From the NCBI GenBank assembly GCA_958450365.1, contig CAUEEP010000299.1, positions 1 to 64,000 on the forward strand: 64,000 bases of DNA, given 5' to 3'. The notes beneath the pieces were generated by a model, which had not been told where the DNA came from, ran no database searches, and saw nothing but the letters and a program-made list of their open reading frames with translations. Of the stretch, positions 22,701 to 31,400 are shown piece by piece. The position numbers and the translations under genes were made by a program. This DNA is from Mesorhabditis belari. Its lineage: Eukaryota > Nematoda > Chromadorea > Rhabditida > Rhabditidae. Position 1 is the first letter of the stretch. Every line of letters begins with the position of its first letter.

Positions 22701-25700
22701 AGCCAGTTAACAGTTACCAGCGAAATTTCAACATCGTAATCCTAAAAACAGTTAAAATTAAAAGCTATACATTAAGTTTTACCTTAAGAGTCTGATAATT
22801 TAAGATAAAAACAGTTCTCAAACTTAATTCTCAAAATGCAAAAGATCATTCCGTTGCCGGGAATCGAACCCGGGCCTTATGGGTGAGAGCCATAAATCCT
22901 AACCACTAGACCACAACGGAAGGTGAGAGGGGGTGAGAGAAAAGGGCATTTTACCCTCGCTCTACCATTGACAGCTGCCAATCAAACTCGATTCAAATTT
23001 CTTAAATAAGACCATCACCATGGGAAACGCTTCCCGGGAAAATTGCGTATGGAAACCTTTCCCGCTCACCATTACCTAGCGGAAAATGAGTGGACGCAGC
23101 AAATGAGCGGGAAATGTGTCCCTCATACTATCACATTTCCTGCAGCAAATCAGCGGGAAATGTTTCCCTCATACTATCACCTTTCCCGCAGCAAATGAGC
23201 GGGAAATGTGTCCCTCATACTATCACATTTCCTGCAGCAAATGAGCGGGAAATGTTTCCCTCGTACTATCACCTTTCCCGCGGGGAATCAAGTTTCCCTT
23301 TCACTTTCTGAAATTTTTATAAAGCAAAAAAAATCGGCGGGGAATCAGTGGGAAACTTGATTCCCACTGATTCCCCGCCGCTGTGGCATAACTGGAACTT
23401 GCTTTTGCTGTGGCATAACTGGAAATTTAGAGTTTCAAGCTAGAATTCGAGAAAAAACCTCGAACTCGAATCTTAAGCCCAAAAAGCCCAATTTTCGTCG
23501 TTTTCCTTGAACAAACCCTTCAAATTAACTTTTTCTTTCGAATTCTTCATTAGTTTTTGCATCTTTTTTTGACAATTCATTAGATTCCTACTAGGGATTA
23601 TCGAGTTGAATCCCTAGTAGGAATTTTTCGTTTTCGTTTTTTCAATTGTTTTTCTTAATTTAATGCTGCCATTATGTGGTACGTTTCCGCAAAATTCTTT
23701 CAGCAAAAGGCCCTTTCCCCCGTAGGTTTTCAGCACCATTTAGGAAATGAAAATTTAGATTCAGTAAAATGCCAAGTTGTTAGCATTTGAAAGAAATTTG
23801 AAACGTCTACCGCAGGCATTTCCCTCTGAGGTGATGGAAAAATTGAGGGAAACTTTAGGTAAAAATCGGTACCATCACCTAGCGGCACGGTAATGGTTCG
23901 GACTCTAATCCTATAAAGAGTGTTTTTTTCACTCTTTGAAGTGTTTTCTAAAATTGAAGTGTTTTTTACAACTCAATAATTTTCTGACTAAAAGTAAAAA
24001 GTTATTCCGTTGCCGGGAATCGAACCCGGGCCTTATGGGTGAGAGCCATAAATCCTAACCACTAGACCACAACGGAAGGTGAGAGGAGGTGAGAGAAAAG
24101 GCATTTTCACCCTCGCTCTCTCATTGGCAGCTCAAATTCGATTCAAGTTTCTTAAAAAGCAAAAATTCATTCCGTTGCCGGGAATCGAACCCGGGCCTTA
24201 TGGGTGAGAGCCATAAATCCTAACCACTAGACCACAACGGAAGGTGATAGAGGGTGAGAGAAAAGGGGATTTCACCCTCGCTCTGCCATTAACAGCTGTC
24301 AATCAAACTCGATTCAAATTTCGATAAAGAGTTGAAATTGAAGTGTGCAATTATAATTTTCAATATCAAAACCAAAACTTATTCCGTTGCCGGGAATCGA
24401 ACCCGGGCCTTATGGGTGAGAGCCATAAATCCTAACCACTAGACCACAACGGACATGTTGTCGGGTTTCGAGAAAGGCAATACATAGCAAAGTTCAAGTA
24501 ATTGATAGTTTGATAAGGATTAAGCTGTCAAAACGATGAGGAGAGGTAAAAGTCAAAGAAATGTATTAGAGAACTGATAAAATTGTTTTCAAGAGTTCCA
24601 TTTGAATCTCGTTTGATCGTTTAATCGAATTTAATCGAATTTAATCGAGTATAATCGAGTTTAAACTCGCTTAACGTCAATTTACAGGTGATGGAGCACG
24701 GAATTCGAGAAAATAACCTCTATCCAACTACTCCATTTCATCCTTGGTCGTTCATAGGTTTAAGAAAAGCTTGTGAAATCTTTTAAGTGAGAAAAATTTC
24801 AGAAGACATTGCCTACTATTCAGTTCAAAAGCATTACAATGCAGTGTACTCTCGTTTGACGCTTTGTAGCACTTTTCGACTGGATCAAGATGGAAAAGTG
24901 AGTTGAAATTTTGAAATGATAGAATTGATAGCATTGATTGATTGATTTTAACGTTTTAGAATTGATTTTGTATACAAATTTTGCTTTACTTATAGCTTTA
25001 AATTCAATTTTCAGCTTTTATCTCCCGAAGAACTACTATTTCGATCGGTTCAAGAGGTTAATGACACTCATAATGCTGTAAATGCTCATCAAGATGTAAA
25101 GCTTCGGTAAAAGTAAAGCCAATTAATGAAAGAATCAATTTCTAGATCATTACTCGTTATGGGAGTGAACGAACAATGTCTACATCTTTGGTTTGAACTC
25201 CTTTGTGGTAGTGTGAAACAGGAGGAAATTCGAAAGAAGTTTTATCACTCTTGGGCTTTCATTAGGACACCGGCTTGGAGACAAGTAAATTGGAATTTTA
25301 GCTGATTAAAGAAAAGTTTAGATCAAATGCGATTTACGACTTTTATCCCAATTCGCTTTCAAATTATCGCCATTGTTCGAGATTGATGGCTTTGAGACGA
25401 AAAAGAAAAAGACTGGAGCCGGTGTGTTGAGCAGTACGAAGAAAAAGGTTAGTCAAGTGATTTTATAGCTAACATTAATCCTTGGGAAACGTTTATCATA
25501 GCTAAGTTTATCGTAGCGTTGATCATTAACGTTTATCATAGCTAAGTTCTGAAGTATATCAATCAATAACTTCTTTGAGCACTTTGTTACCAAATCTAAG
25601 CCAATGTTTTAAACCAAATCTAACAGTAAATTTGAAATTCTAGCTCAAGACCAATTGATAGTGATTGGCTTTGGCTTGACAGTGTCATGATTTTTGGCTT

Positions 25701-26578
25701 TTGGAGCCCTGATAATCAGGAATGAGTACATCCTGCAGTTCTAACAATAAGACTGACTTTATCTACCAATTCAGATGTTCAAAAGATGTATCCTCAGCTT
25801 CATTATTCAATTTGGGTAGTATAAAATGGCGCTGACTTTCAAACCAAGGCTAAAAACATGTGTTTCGTGATCAGCGTCGAAAATAACCGCGCATTTTCAG
25901 AATCTTAGCAAAAACACATGTTTTTAGCCTAGGGTTCTGCACGGAAAACTAACGAAACGTGAAAACAGCCATTTTTTGGCTCTGCCGCCCTTTACTAAAA
26001 TAGCTGTAAAATTTTTTAGAAAAGAGATATCTCCAAACGGTTTTTACCAATCGATCCGTCTTGAATTCAGCTTTAGGATGAGCTATAAAACGTCAAAATT
26101 GGACAAATTTAAGGTACTCTCCCAAAAAATCCGAAAGGACTTTTCCACCAAACCAATAATTATCTTATTTATAAGACGCAAAGTTGTGTCTATCCGTTCA
26201 CTTCATAACTCGAGTCCTAGTGGGAATTTTGGTCTGATTTTTTGAGACAATATATAATCGATTACGGCGGTTTGACCTCTTAGATCAGAATTGAAAAATC
26301 TTTAACCGTTTTTGAGTAGCGTTGAAAAAACTGACGGTGAGATTTTTGGCGGTGAGATCAAAGGGATCAAAGGAAAAAATGAATTTCTTTAAAAGTTTGC
26401 TATATTTCATACTCCAAAATCCAATAAACTCAAATCCAACACAAAGAAATAAACCAATTTTCAGATCATGAACTCTGTCACATCACCAAGCGAGAAAAAA
26501 GTGTTTGGCGAGGAACCGTTAAGGGAAGGAGTCAGGGATATGCTCATCAAACATCATCTATTTAGCTGGGATTTGTAA
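13753..26578 (+). CDS. Small G-protein signalling modulator 3 orthologue (TBC-SH3-RUN)
   Basis: Complete gene of 23 coding exons, 813 aa (human SGSM3 about 750). Coding exons start at 13753, 14634, 15184, 15383, 15546, 15706, 17031, 17216, 18221, 18706, 18878, 19028, 20355, 20527, 20699, 21769, 21914, 24688, 24803, 25015, 25146, 25322, 26465; all phases agree. Family landmarks in order: YFDEFGFR and HLEFAHN near the N terminus; TBC domain with the arginine finger IERDLLRT and glutamine finger GYCQGMG; an SH3 domain running from [13 protein letters not shown] to [13 protein letters not shown]; a RUN domain ([25 protein letters not shown]); C-terminal [21 protein letters not shown] proteins with both fingers accelerate GTP hydrolysis by Rab GTPases. 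Intron 1 is a 12-bp minisatellite carrying a MITE; other introns hold tRNA-Glu genes and an element E insertion. An AATAAA lies near 26706. Confidence 0.95.
13836..14066. mobile_element. Tc1-type MITE, family F
   Basis: Ends TACAGTGCTGGACAATG and (reverse complement) TACACTACTGGACAATG begin inverted arms of about 70 bp (13836-13911 and 13993-14066). The terminal CAGTGCTGG is close to the Tc1 terminal repeat and TA flanks both ends. It has no coding capacity and is inserted inside the GGATATAG minisatellite of SGSM3 intron 1. Confidence 0.8.
14070..14633. repeat. 12-bp minisatellite (GATATAGGAAAG)n
   Basis: About 46 copies fill the rest of SGSM3 intron 1; a few units also precede the MITE (13812-13835). 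Each unit contains ATAG|GAAA, which resembles a splice acceptor followed by the first bases of exon 2 (GAAAGGAT). Confidence 0.95.
14951..15155. repeat. 9-bp minisatellite (CTTTATTAG)n
   Basis: About 23 copies of CTTTATTAG/CTTTATAAG in intron 2 of the SGSM3-like gene, ending about 28 bases before exon 3. Confidence 0.95.
16297..16371 (-). repeat. tRNA-like pseudogene
   Basis: Read on the minus strand: TTGGCTGCCTAGTGGATAAC (A-box region) ... CAGGGTTCGGTCCCTGATG (B-box region with a good T arm). The acceptor stem does not close, so it is a tRNA-derived pseudogene or SINE head in intron 6 of the SGSM3-like gene. Confidence 0.5.
16880..16938. repeat. 14-bp tandem repeat
   Basis: Four copies of TTCTATAGGCTTAAG in tandem, in intron 6 of the SGSM3-like gene. 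Confidence 0.9.
17470..18112. repeat. Foldback element with ~50-bp arms in SGSM3 intron
   Basis: GTAACTCTGTGTAAACTCAA...TCTCTTCTTTTTT near 17500-17545 returns inverted near 18045-18095 (AAAAAAGAATAGAGAAAGTA...GAGTTAC). The interior has no coding signal. Confidence 0.6.
18358..18429 (+). tRNA. tRNA-Glu (anticodon CTC)
   Basis: Complete 72-nt cloverleaf. The acceptor stem TCCGTTG/CAACGGA is perfect, the D arm is GGTCTAGTGGTTAGGA, the anticodon stem is TATGG/CCATA around loop CTCTCAC (anticodon CTC, reads GAG), and the T arm is CCCGGGTTCGATTCCCGG. It is in an intron of the SGSM3-like gene, same strand. Confidence 0.95.
18527..18598 (+). tRNA. tRNA-Glu (anticodon CTC)
   Basis: Identical to the copy at 18358. 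About 65 bases of upstream flank (AGCCAGGGTGAAATCCCTTTTTCTC) are duplicated with it. Confidence 0.95.
20860..21600 (+). mobile_element. Element E, copy 1, in SGSM3 intron 15
   Basis: Shares about 600 bases with an inverted copy at 30545-31172: CTGCTCTGCAGTTAGT, then TAATCAGCCATTAGACGATA, GCTCCAGGTTGCTCCAGCGA, repeats of TTTGGTTCCTTTTCTCTA, and a 28-bp hairpin GCTTCTCTAAAAGTTGCTCG (21490-21556). No transposase is seen. Its right part (GGTTCCTTTTCTC units, 21175-21300) is repeated again at 21600-21650. Confidence 0.75.
22357..22428 (-). tRNA. tRNA-Glu (anticodon CTC)
   Basis: Same 72-nt sequence as the copy at 18358, on the minus strand, in SGSM3 intron 17. Confidence 0.95.
22849..22920 (-). 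tRNA. tRNA-Glu (anticodon CTC)
   Basis: Same 72-nt sequence, minus strand, SGSM3 intron 17. The flank AGGTGAGAGGGGGTGAGAGA is shared with the other copies. Confidence 0.95.
23040..23300. repeat. ~44-bp minisatellite of GCGGGAAATGT units
   Basis: Tandem copies of AGCAAATGAGCGGGAAATGT plus GTCCCTCATACTATCAC, alternating CCTGC and CCCGC joints, followed by an inverted pair GGCGGGGAATCAGTGGGAAA/TTTCCCACTGATTCCCCGCC near 23335-23385. It is inside SGSM3 intron 17. Confidence 0.85.
24005..24076 (-). tRNA. tRNA-Glu (anticodon CTC)
   Basis: Same 72-nt sequence, minus strand, SGSM3 intron 17. Confidence 0.95.
24170..24241 (-). tRNA. tRNA-Glu (anticodon CTC)
   Basis: Same 72-nt sequence, minus strand, 93 bases from the previous copy, with duplicated flanks. 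Confidence 0.95.
24382..24453 (-). tRNA. tRNA-Glu (anticodon CTC)
   Basis: Same 72-nt sequence, minus strand; the upstream flank differs from the other copies. Confidence 0.95.
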
Positions 26579-26942
26579 ATCTTATCGATTGTTCTGTAGA
26601 TGACTCGAATTTCCTATATTGATCTGAAAAAGACTGAAAGCTTTACACTAAAATGGTTCTGTCTGTGATATTTCTTCTGTTTTCAATTATCTGCACAAAT
26701 TCGTCTAATAAAGAATTGTTAAAAATTGATAAAAATTGATAATTTTCACTATTTCAACTGAAAAACTAGCTTAAAAACTAGCTAAAAATCGAATTTTTCA
26801 TTGTTTCCGAGTCTCCAATCCAATATTTTCCATTCTTTATTTGATTAGTTGGTAAAACATTCATTTCGAAAAGAAACCACAAAAAGAGATTCATCGAAAA
26901 TCGATTTTGAATGAAAGTTTGAAACTTTTCTTTCAAATATTA

Positions 26943-28383
26943 ATGTTTATTAGAATCTCTGTGCTATTAATTTTCTGTTTTTCGTTGATAAATTGTGCAA
27001 AAAAGAAACAATACGATCATCGAGAGGTTTCTTTTGATTTTTCAACATTTTGCTAACGTTTATTCTTTCAATAATAAAGTATTGCTTACAAAATGATTGT
27101 TTGAAGTCTTAAGAGTTACATGAATACTGTAATAGTACCCCACCCCCTGGCCTCATCAGACTCCGACCTAGCCCAAGTTTGGAGGCCATTGTCTGGTCTA
27201 GATCAGGCTGACCTAGTTCTGGTTTGGCTCAAGTTTGGCCTGACTGAATGGCTTAGAGTTTGGCCTTTTTCCTTACCGTAAATACTGTAATAGTACCCCA
27301 CCCCCCCTCGTACAGTCGCGTAGTCGCAAAAGTTTTTTAGTATTTCATTTTTTTCAAAGCACCCGTACTTTCAAAAAATGTGTCTTTGGTATCAAAAAAA
27401 TAGCCCTGAATTTCAGCTATTTTTTGATACCTAAGCGCACATTGTAGCATAAACCAGTGTCGAGAAAAACTCGTTCAAAGCTAGACTACGCAACACTCCG
27501 CACCGTCATTATGGGGCTGGGGTACTATTACAGTATTTACGGTACGTGAATCATAAGAAATCACAGCTCTTTCAGGTTTTTGGTGAAAATTGTGTGGAGA
27601 ACAGTCACCGACCGCTGCTGAAAGCCTATCGAGAATGGGTGAGTGGGAATGAATTCAGAGACTTATTGATTCCAAAAATTGATTGATTTTGATGAAATGG
27701 GTTGTGATTTGGCCAGAATCTAGATGCATATCTGAATGCTAAGAATTTCACGAGTTGGGCTAGACAGACTTTGTGGGCTAGGCAAGGCTAGACAAGGCCA
27801 GACTAAAGATTAGAGGCCGGATCAGTCTTTGACCTTGCCTGGCCTAGCAGTTGATTTAGTTGAACTGTACTTGAGTTTTTGACAATGGTAATTCGTTTTT
27901 ACCCTTCTCCACTTTTATCGCAGTATTCCCTGAATCTCTAAACATAACAGGGATGCCTATTTTGCGCTAAATCTTTTACTCAGCTAGATCTTTTGCGCAA
28001 CTCACCATAACTTTCTTCTAAGTGATTGAATCTTTATAATTTGACGTCAATTTGACGTCAATGACGTCATTTTGTTGCACTTGTCGAGATCTACAAAATG
28101 AGATTAAAATCATAAAGATTGACTCATTTAGAAGAAAGTTATGGCAAGTTTCGTAAAAAATTGAGCGCAAAGTAGGCAGATAAAAAGCTAGGCAGTGATG
28201 AGACAATAAATCTATATTCTTAGCTATTTTTCTCAATTTTAGGTGGGTGAATTTCAAAAATACGGCTGGCATCCGTACTACGTTCACGGAAACGCTCTCA
28301 ACTATGCGAAAGCGCAAACGGGAATCACACCACCGGAATGCTTTCAATTGTCCAATGTTGATGGAAATGAAGTGTCAGAATAA
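26943..28383 (+). CDS. Small secreted protein, unrecognised
   Basis: Three exons (26943-27026, 27576-27638, 28243-28383), all phase 0, 95 aa. The N terminus MFIRISVLLIFCFSLINC is a clear signal peptide. The mature part has two cysteines (GENCVENS and PPECFQL), which could form one disulphide, and aromatic-rich YGWHPYYVHGN. Acceptors are CTTTCAG and AATTTTAG; donors GTTTCT and GTGAGT. Intron 1 carries a family A composite MITE. The gene ends 68 bases from the end of the convergent ODC-like gene. I do not recognise the family; presumably extracellular. Confidence 0.7.
27121..27544. mobile_element. Composite MITE, family A, copy 2
   Basis: A fragment of one A end (27121-27147) is followed by a ~110-bp segment shared with 8579-8692, then a full palindromic A element (27274-27544, TACCGTAAATACTG to TTTACGGTA). 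The whole arrangement is repeated at 35832-36260. Confidence 0.85.
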
Positions 28384-28451
28384 ATTTATTTAAAAGAAAA
28401 GCAAAAAAATCATTCAAATGCTTCTTTGATCCGTTGCCTAAAGTTTTCTAT

Positions 28452-31400
28452 TTAAGGAAAAACTTCTTTAGCAAACCAATTCTGATGGTTGATTGTGTAT
28501 CGATACTGCGGTGGGGGCATTCCATTAAAGCCTGAATGGAGACAAGAAGTGTACGCTCCTCTTTCATCATACAACATCCATTCACCCGACTCCATCAGTG
28601 GTTTCTTTACATTATCCTGAAATCGTTGAAAGTGGATAAGAAGTACCGAATTTATTAGAAGAAGAGTATCGAAGAAGAGTCCCCCTTAGACGAAATTTTT
28701 CATTTTTTCGGATTTTTCTACTCACGGATAGCAAAATGCGGGAGTGGGACAAATGCTACCTTTTTTTGCGCACCCGGACATTTGCGCACCTTTTTTTCCG
28801 CACCTTGCCCATTAGCGCACCTTTTTTCGCGCTTTAAAAAGCTCTAAAAGCTAATATTAACCAATTTCTATTCCAAAAGTTGTTTTTCTAGGTAATTTTA
28901 GGGCGTAGAATCGAAATTTTGGCATATCAGAGCTTGTGGAAGCGAACGGACGGAGTTATACAAAGAGAAAAATCAACAATTTTCTGTAATTTGACCTAGC
29001 CGTTTTGTCTTTCAAATTGGTTTTACACGCTCTGTTATGTCAAAATTTGAATTCGACACCCTCAAATTACCTAGAAAAACAACTTTTGGAATAGAAATTG
29101 GTTAATATTAGCTTTTAGAGCTTTTTAAAACGCGAAAAAAGGTGCGCCAATGGGCTAAGTGCGGAAAAAAAGGTGCGCAAATGTCCGGGTGCGCAAAAAA
29201 AAAGGTCGCATTTGTCCCACTCTCCAAAATGCTCAACTTTTTAAAGACTTCTAAAGGATTTAAATAATAGTTATAGACTAAGAAGCTTAATGATGTTGGA
29301 AGGCGGATGAAAATCCAACAAAAACACCCATTTTTGAGGATTGTGGGACCTTTTATACGCGTCCCGCCCCCTTTGCCATTGCATCCAACTTTGTGCTCAA
29401 ATATCTTGGTGTTGGGCCGGCCAATTTAAAGATTCTTGGTATCATTGGATATCCCAAGTCTTTCTCTGTCGATTCGTATAAAAACTATTTAAATTGGACG
29501 GCTCAACACCAAGATATTTGGGCTCAAAGTTGGATTGCCAATGGCAAAGGGACCGTTTATACGCACCCCTCCCCTTTGCCATTGGCAATCCAACTTTGAG
29601 CTCAAATATCTTGGTGTTGAGCTGTCCAATTTGAATAGTTTTTGTATCAATCGACAAAGAAAGACTTGGCACATCCAATGATCCCAAGAATCCTTAAATT
29701 GAACAGCCCAACCCCAAGATATTGGCATTCTTAACAAGAATTTTTAAAAGACATTGAAAAATAGAAGACCCGGCTCTTCTATTAGAAGTTTTTCGATACA
29801 CGAACTCACAAGAGCCATCTCTCACCTCAACAAGATCCAACGTCGAGCAAGTCGGACCCCAAACAGTGCACAAAGTCTCTGTAGCTTCAGAGTTTTTCTG
29901 AAATCTTTTTACTCTTTAAAACTTTTAAAGCTTTACCTTTAATGGCCTTCCATGGGATCTCTCTGACTCAGTGAGATTCGTTTGAAAAGTCCCATAGATT
30001 CCATCGTTTATATAGTACATAACAGCCGTTTTTTCAGTGTCTTTCTCTTAAGCATTTTTGATTGCCGCAATGTACAAGTGTTGAAAAGTTACCTTCCTTA
30101 TCGATTAAATAGGCGGGCACTTCTCGGACGTGAAAGATGTTACACATTAATGTGATGGGTGACTCGGCAAAGTATCTAAAGTTAGAAATGTTTAGGTGCA
30201 AAGCTAAAAGTAACAATGTATTTCACCTTCCCGGCTCAGCAATTACTCTCACATTGAATCCAGTGAAATGCCTCTCCAGAGATCGATTGATCGTGTGAGC
30301 GAGCTGAAAGAAAGTTGGATAGAAATAGAAAGCTTGATTTCAAACTCGAACCAACCTCTCTAAACCCAGATTCCTGATGTTTCCCACCCCAAAATCCTCC
30401 TCCAATATCCAAAATTTCCATTTGATGTCCTAACTCGATCCCGATCTCGAAAAGTCTTCTTGCATTTTCAATCGCTTTATCGAATGTGGTGAAATCCCGA
30501 CAACCAGAACCAACATGGAAACTAGATTTCAAGGTTAGTTTAGTCTTTTATCTTCTTATCAAATCAGCTTCAGCTTCTTCAACTTTATGAGCTTCAGCTT
30601 TTTCAAATGATCGAGCAACTTTTAGAGAAGCAGCTTCTTTGGCAGAAAGTGAAAAATCATTATATCTAGAGCTGAAAAATTCAAGAGTTTACCCCAATAC
30701 GTCATTTTCAGTTCTTAAACCAGTTGTAAGAAATACTTTGATCTTTATAATTTCTTGTGAGACCGTGTCTCTGTGTGGTTCAATGGTAGACGTCTTGAAA
30801 ACGCAAAATAGAGAAAAGGAACCAAACGTGTAGAGAAAAGGAACCAAATCTATATCGAAAGGGCACCAAATCTATACCGAAAAGGAACCAAATCTTTATC
30901 AAAACTTTCCCTTATTAGGGCAAACTTCGCTGGAGCAACCTGGAGCAACCTGGCACTATCACAATTACTTTAGCACTTGCGTGTGAAAAAATGGATAAAT
31001 AGAAAAGGGAGCCCGCAACTGACTCAAAACAAAGCTTAAATAATGAGTTTTTAAGCACACAAGCTACGACAAACGGACAACTGAATATCGTCTAATGGCT
31101 GATTACGGTAGTTTATCCATCAGCTTTGAATTCTAACTTGTGTACTGAATTTTGACTAACTGCAGAGCAGTGGCAATTCGACACACCAGTTCACTTCTTA
31201 GAAAGCCTTGTTTCTTAAAGAGCCTTGTTTCTTAGAAAGCCAGAACTCAATTCTTTTCCTCAACTCACCAAATCCCGTCCACTCTCAAATGGTGCTCTTT
31301 TGCGTGTTTTAGTAAAACGATGGCGCCTTTCTAAAAACACTTTTTGATCACTTAAAATATTCTTACAGATAAAAGCATATGAAGAATATTTTACCTCATC

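Noticed and set aside
23090..23311. 73-aa plus-strand frame
   Set aside because: Generated by the GCGGGAAATGT minisatellite in SGSM3 intron 17.
26653..26740. Short frame MVLSVIFLLFSIICTNSS with signal-peptide look
   Set aside because: Lies in the 3' UTR of the SGSM3-like gene and contains its AATAAA; no following exon.
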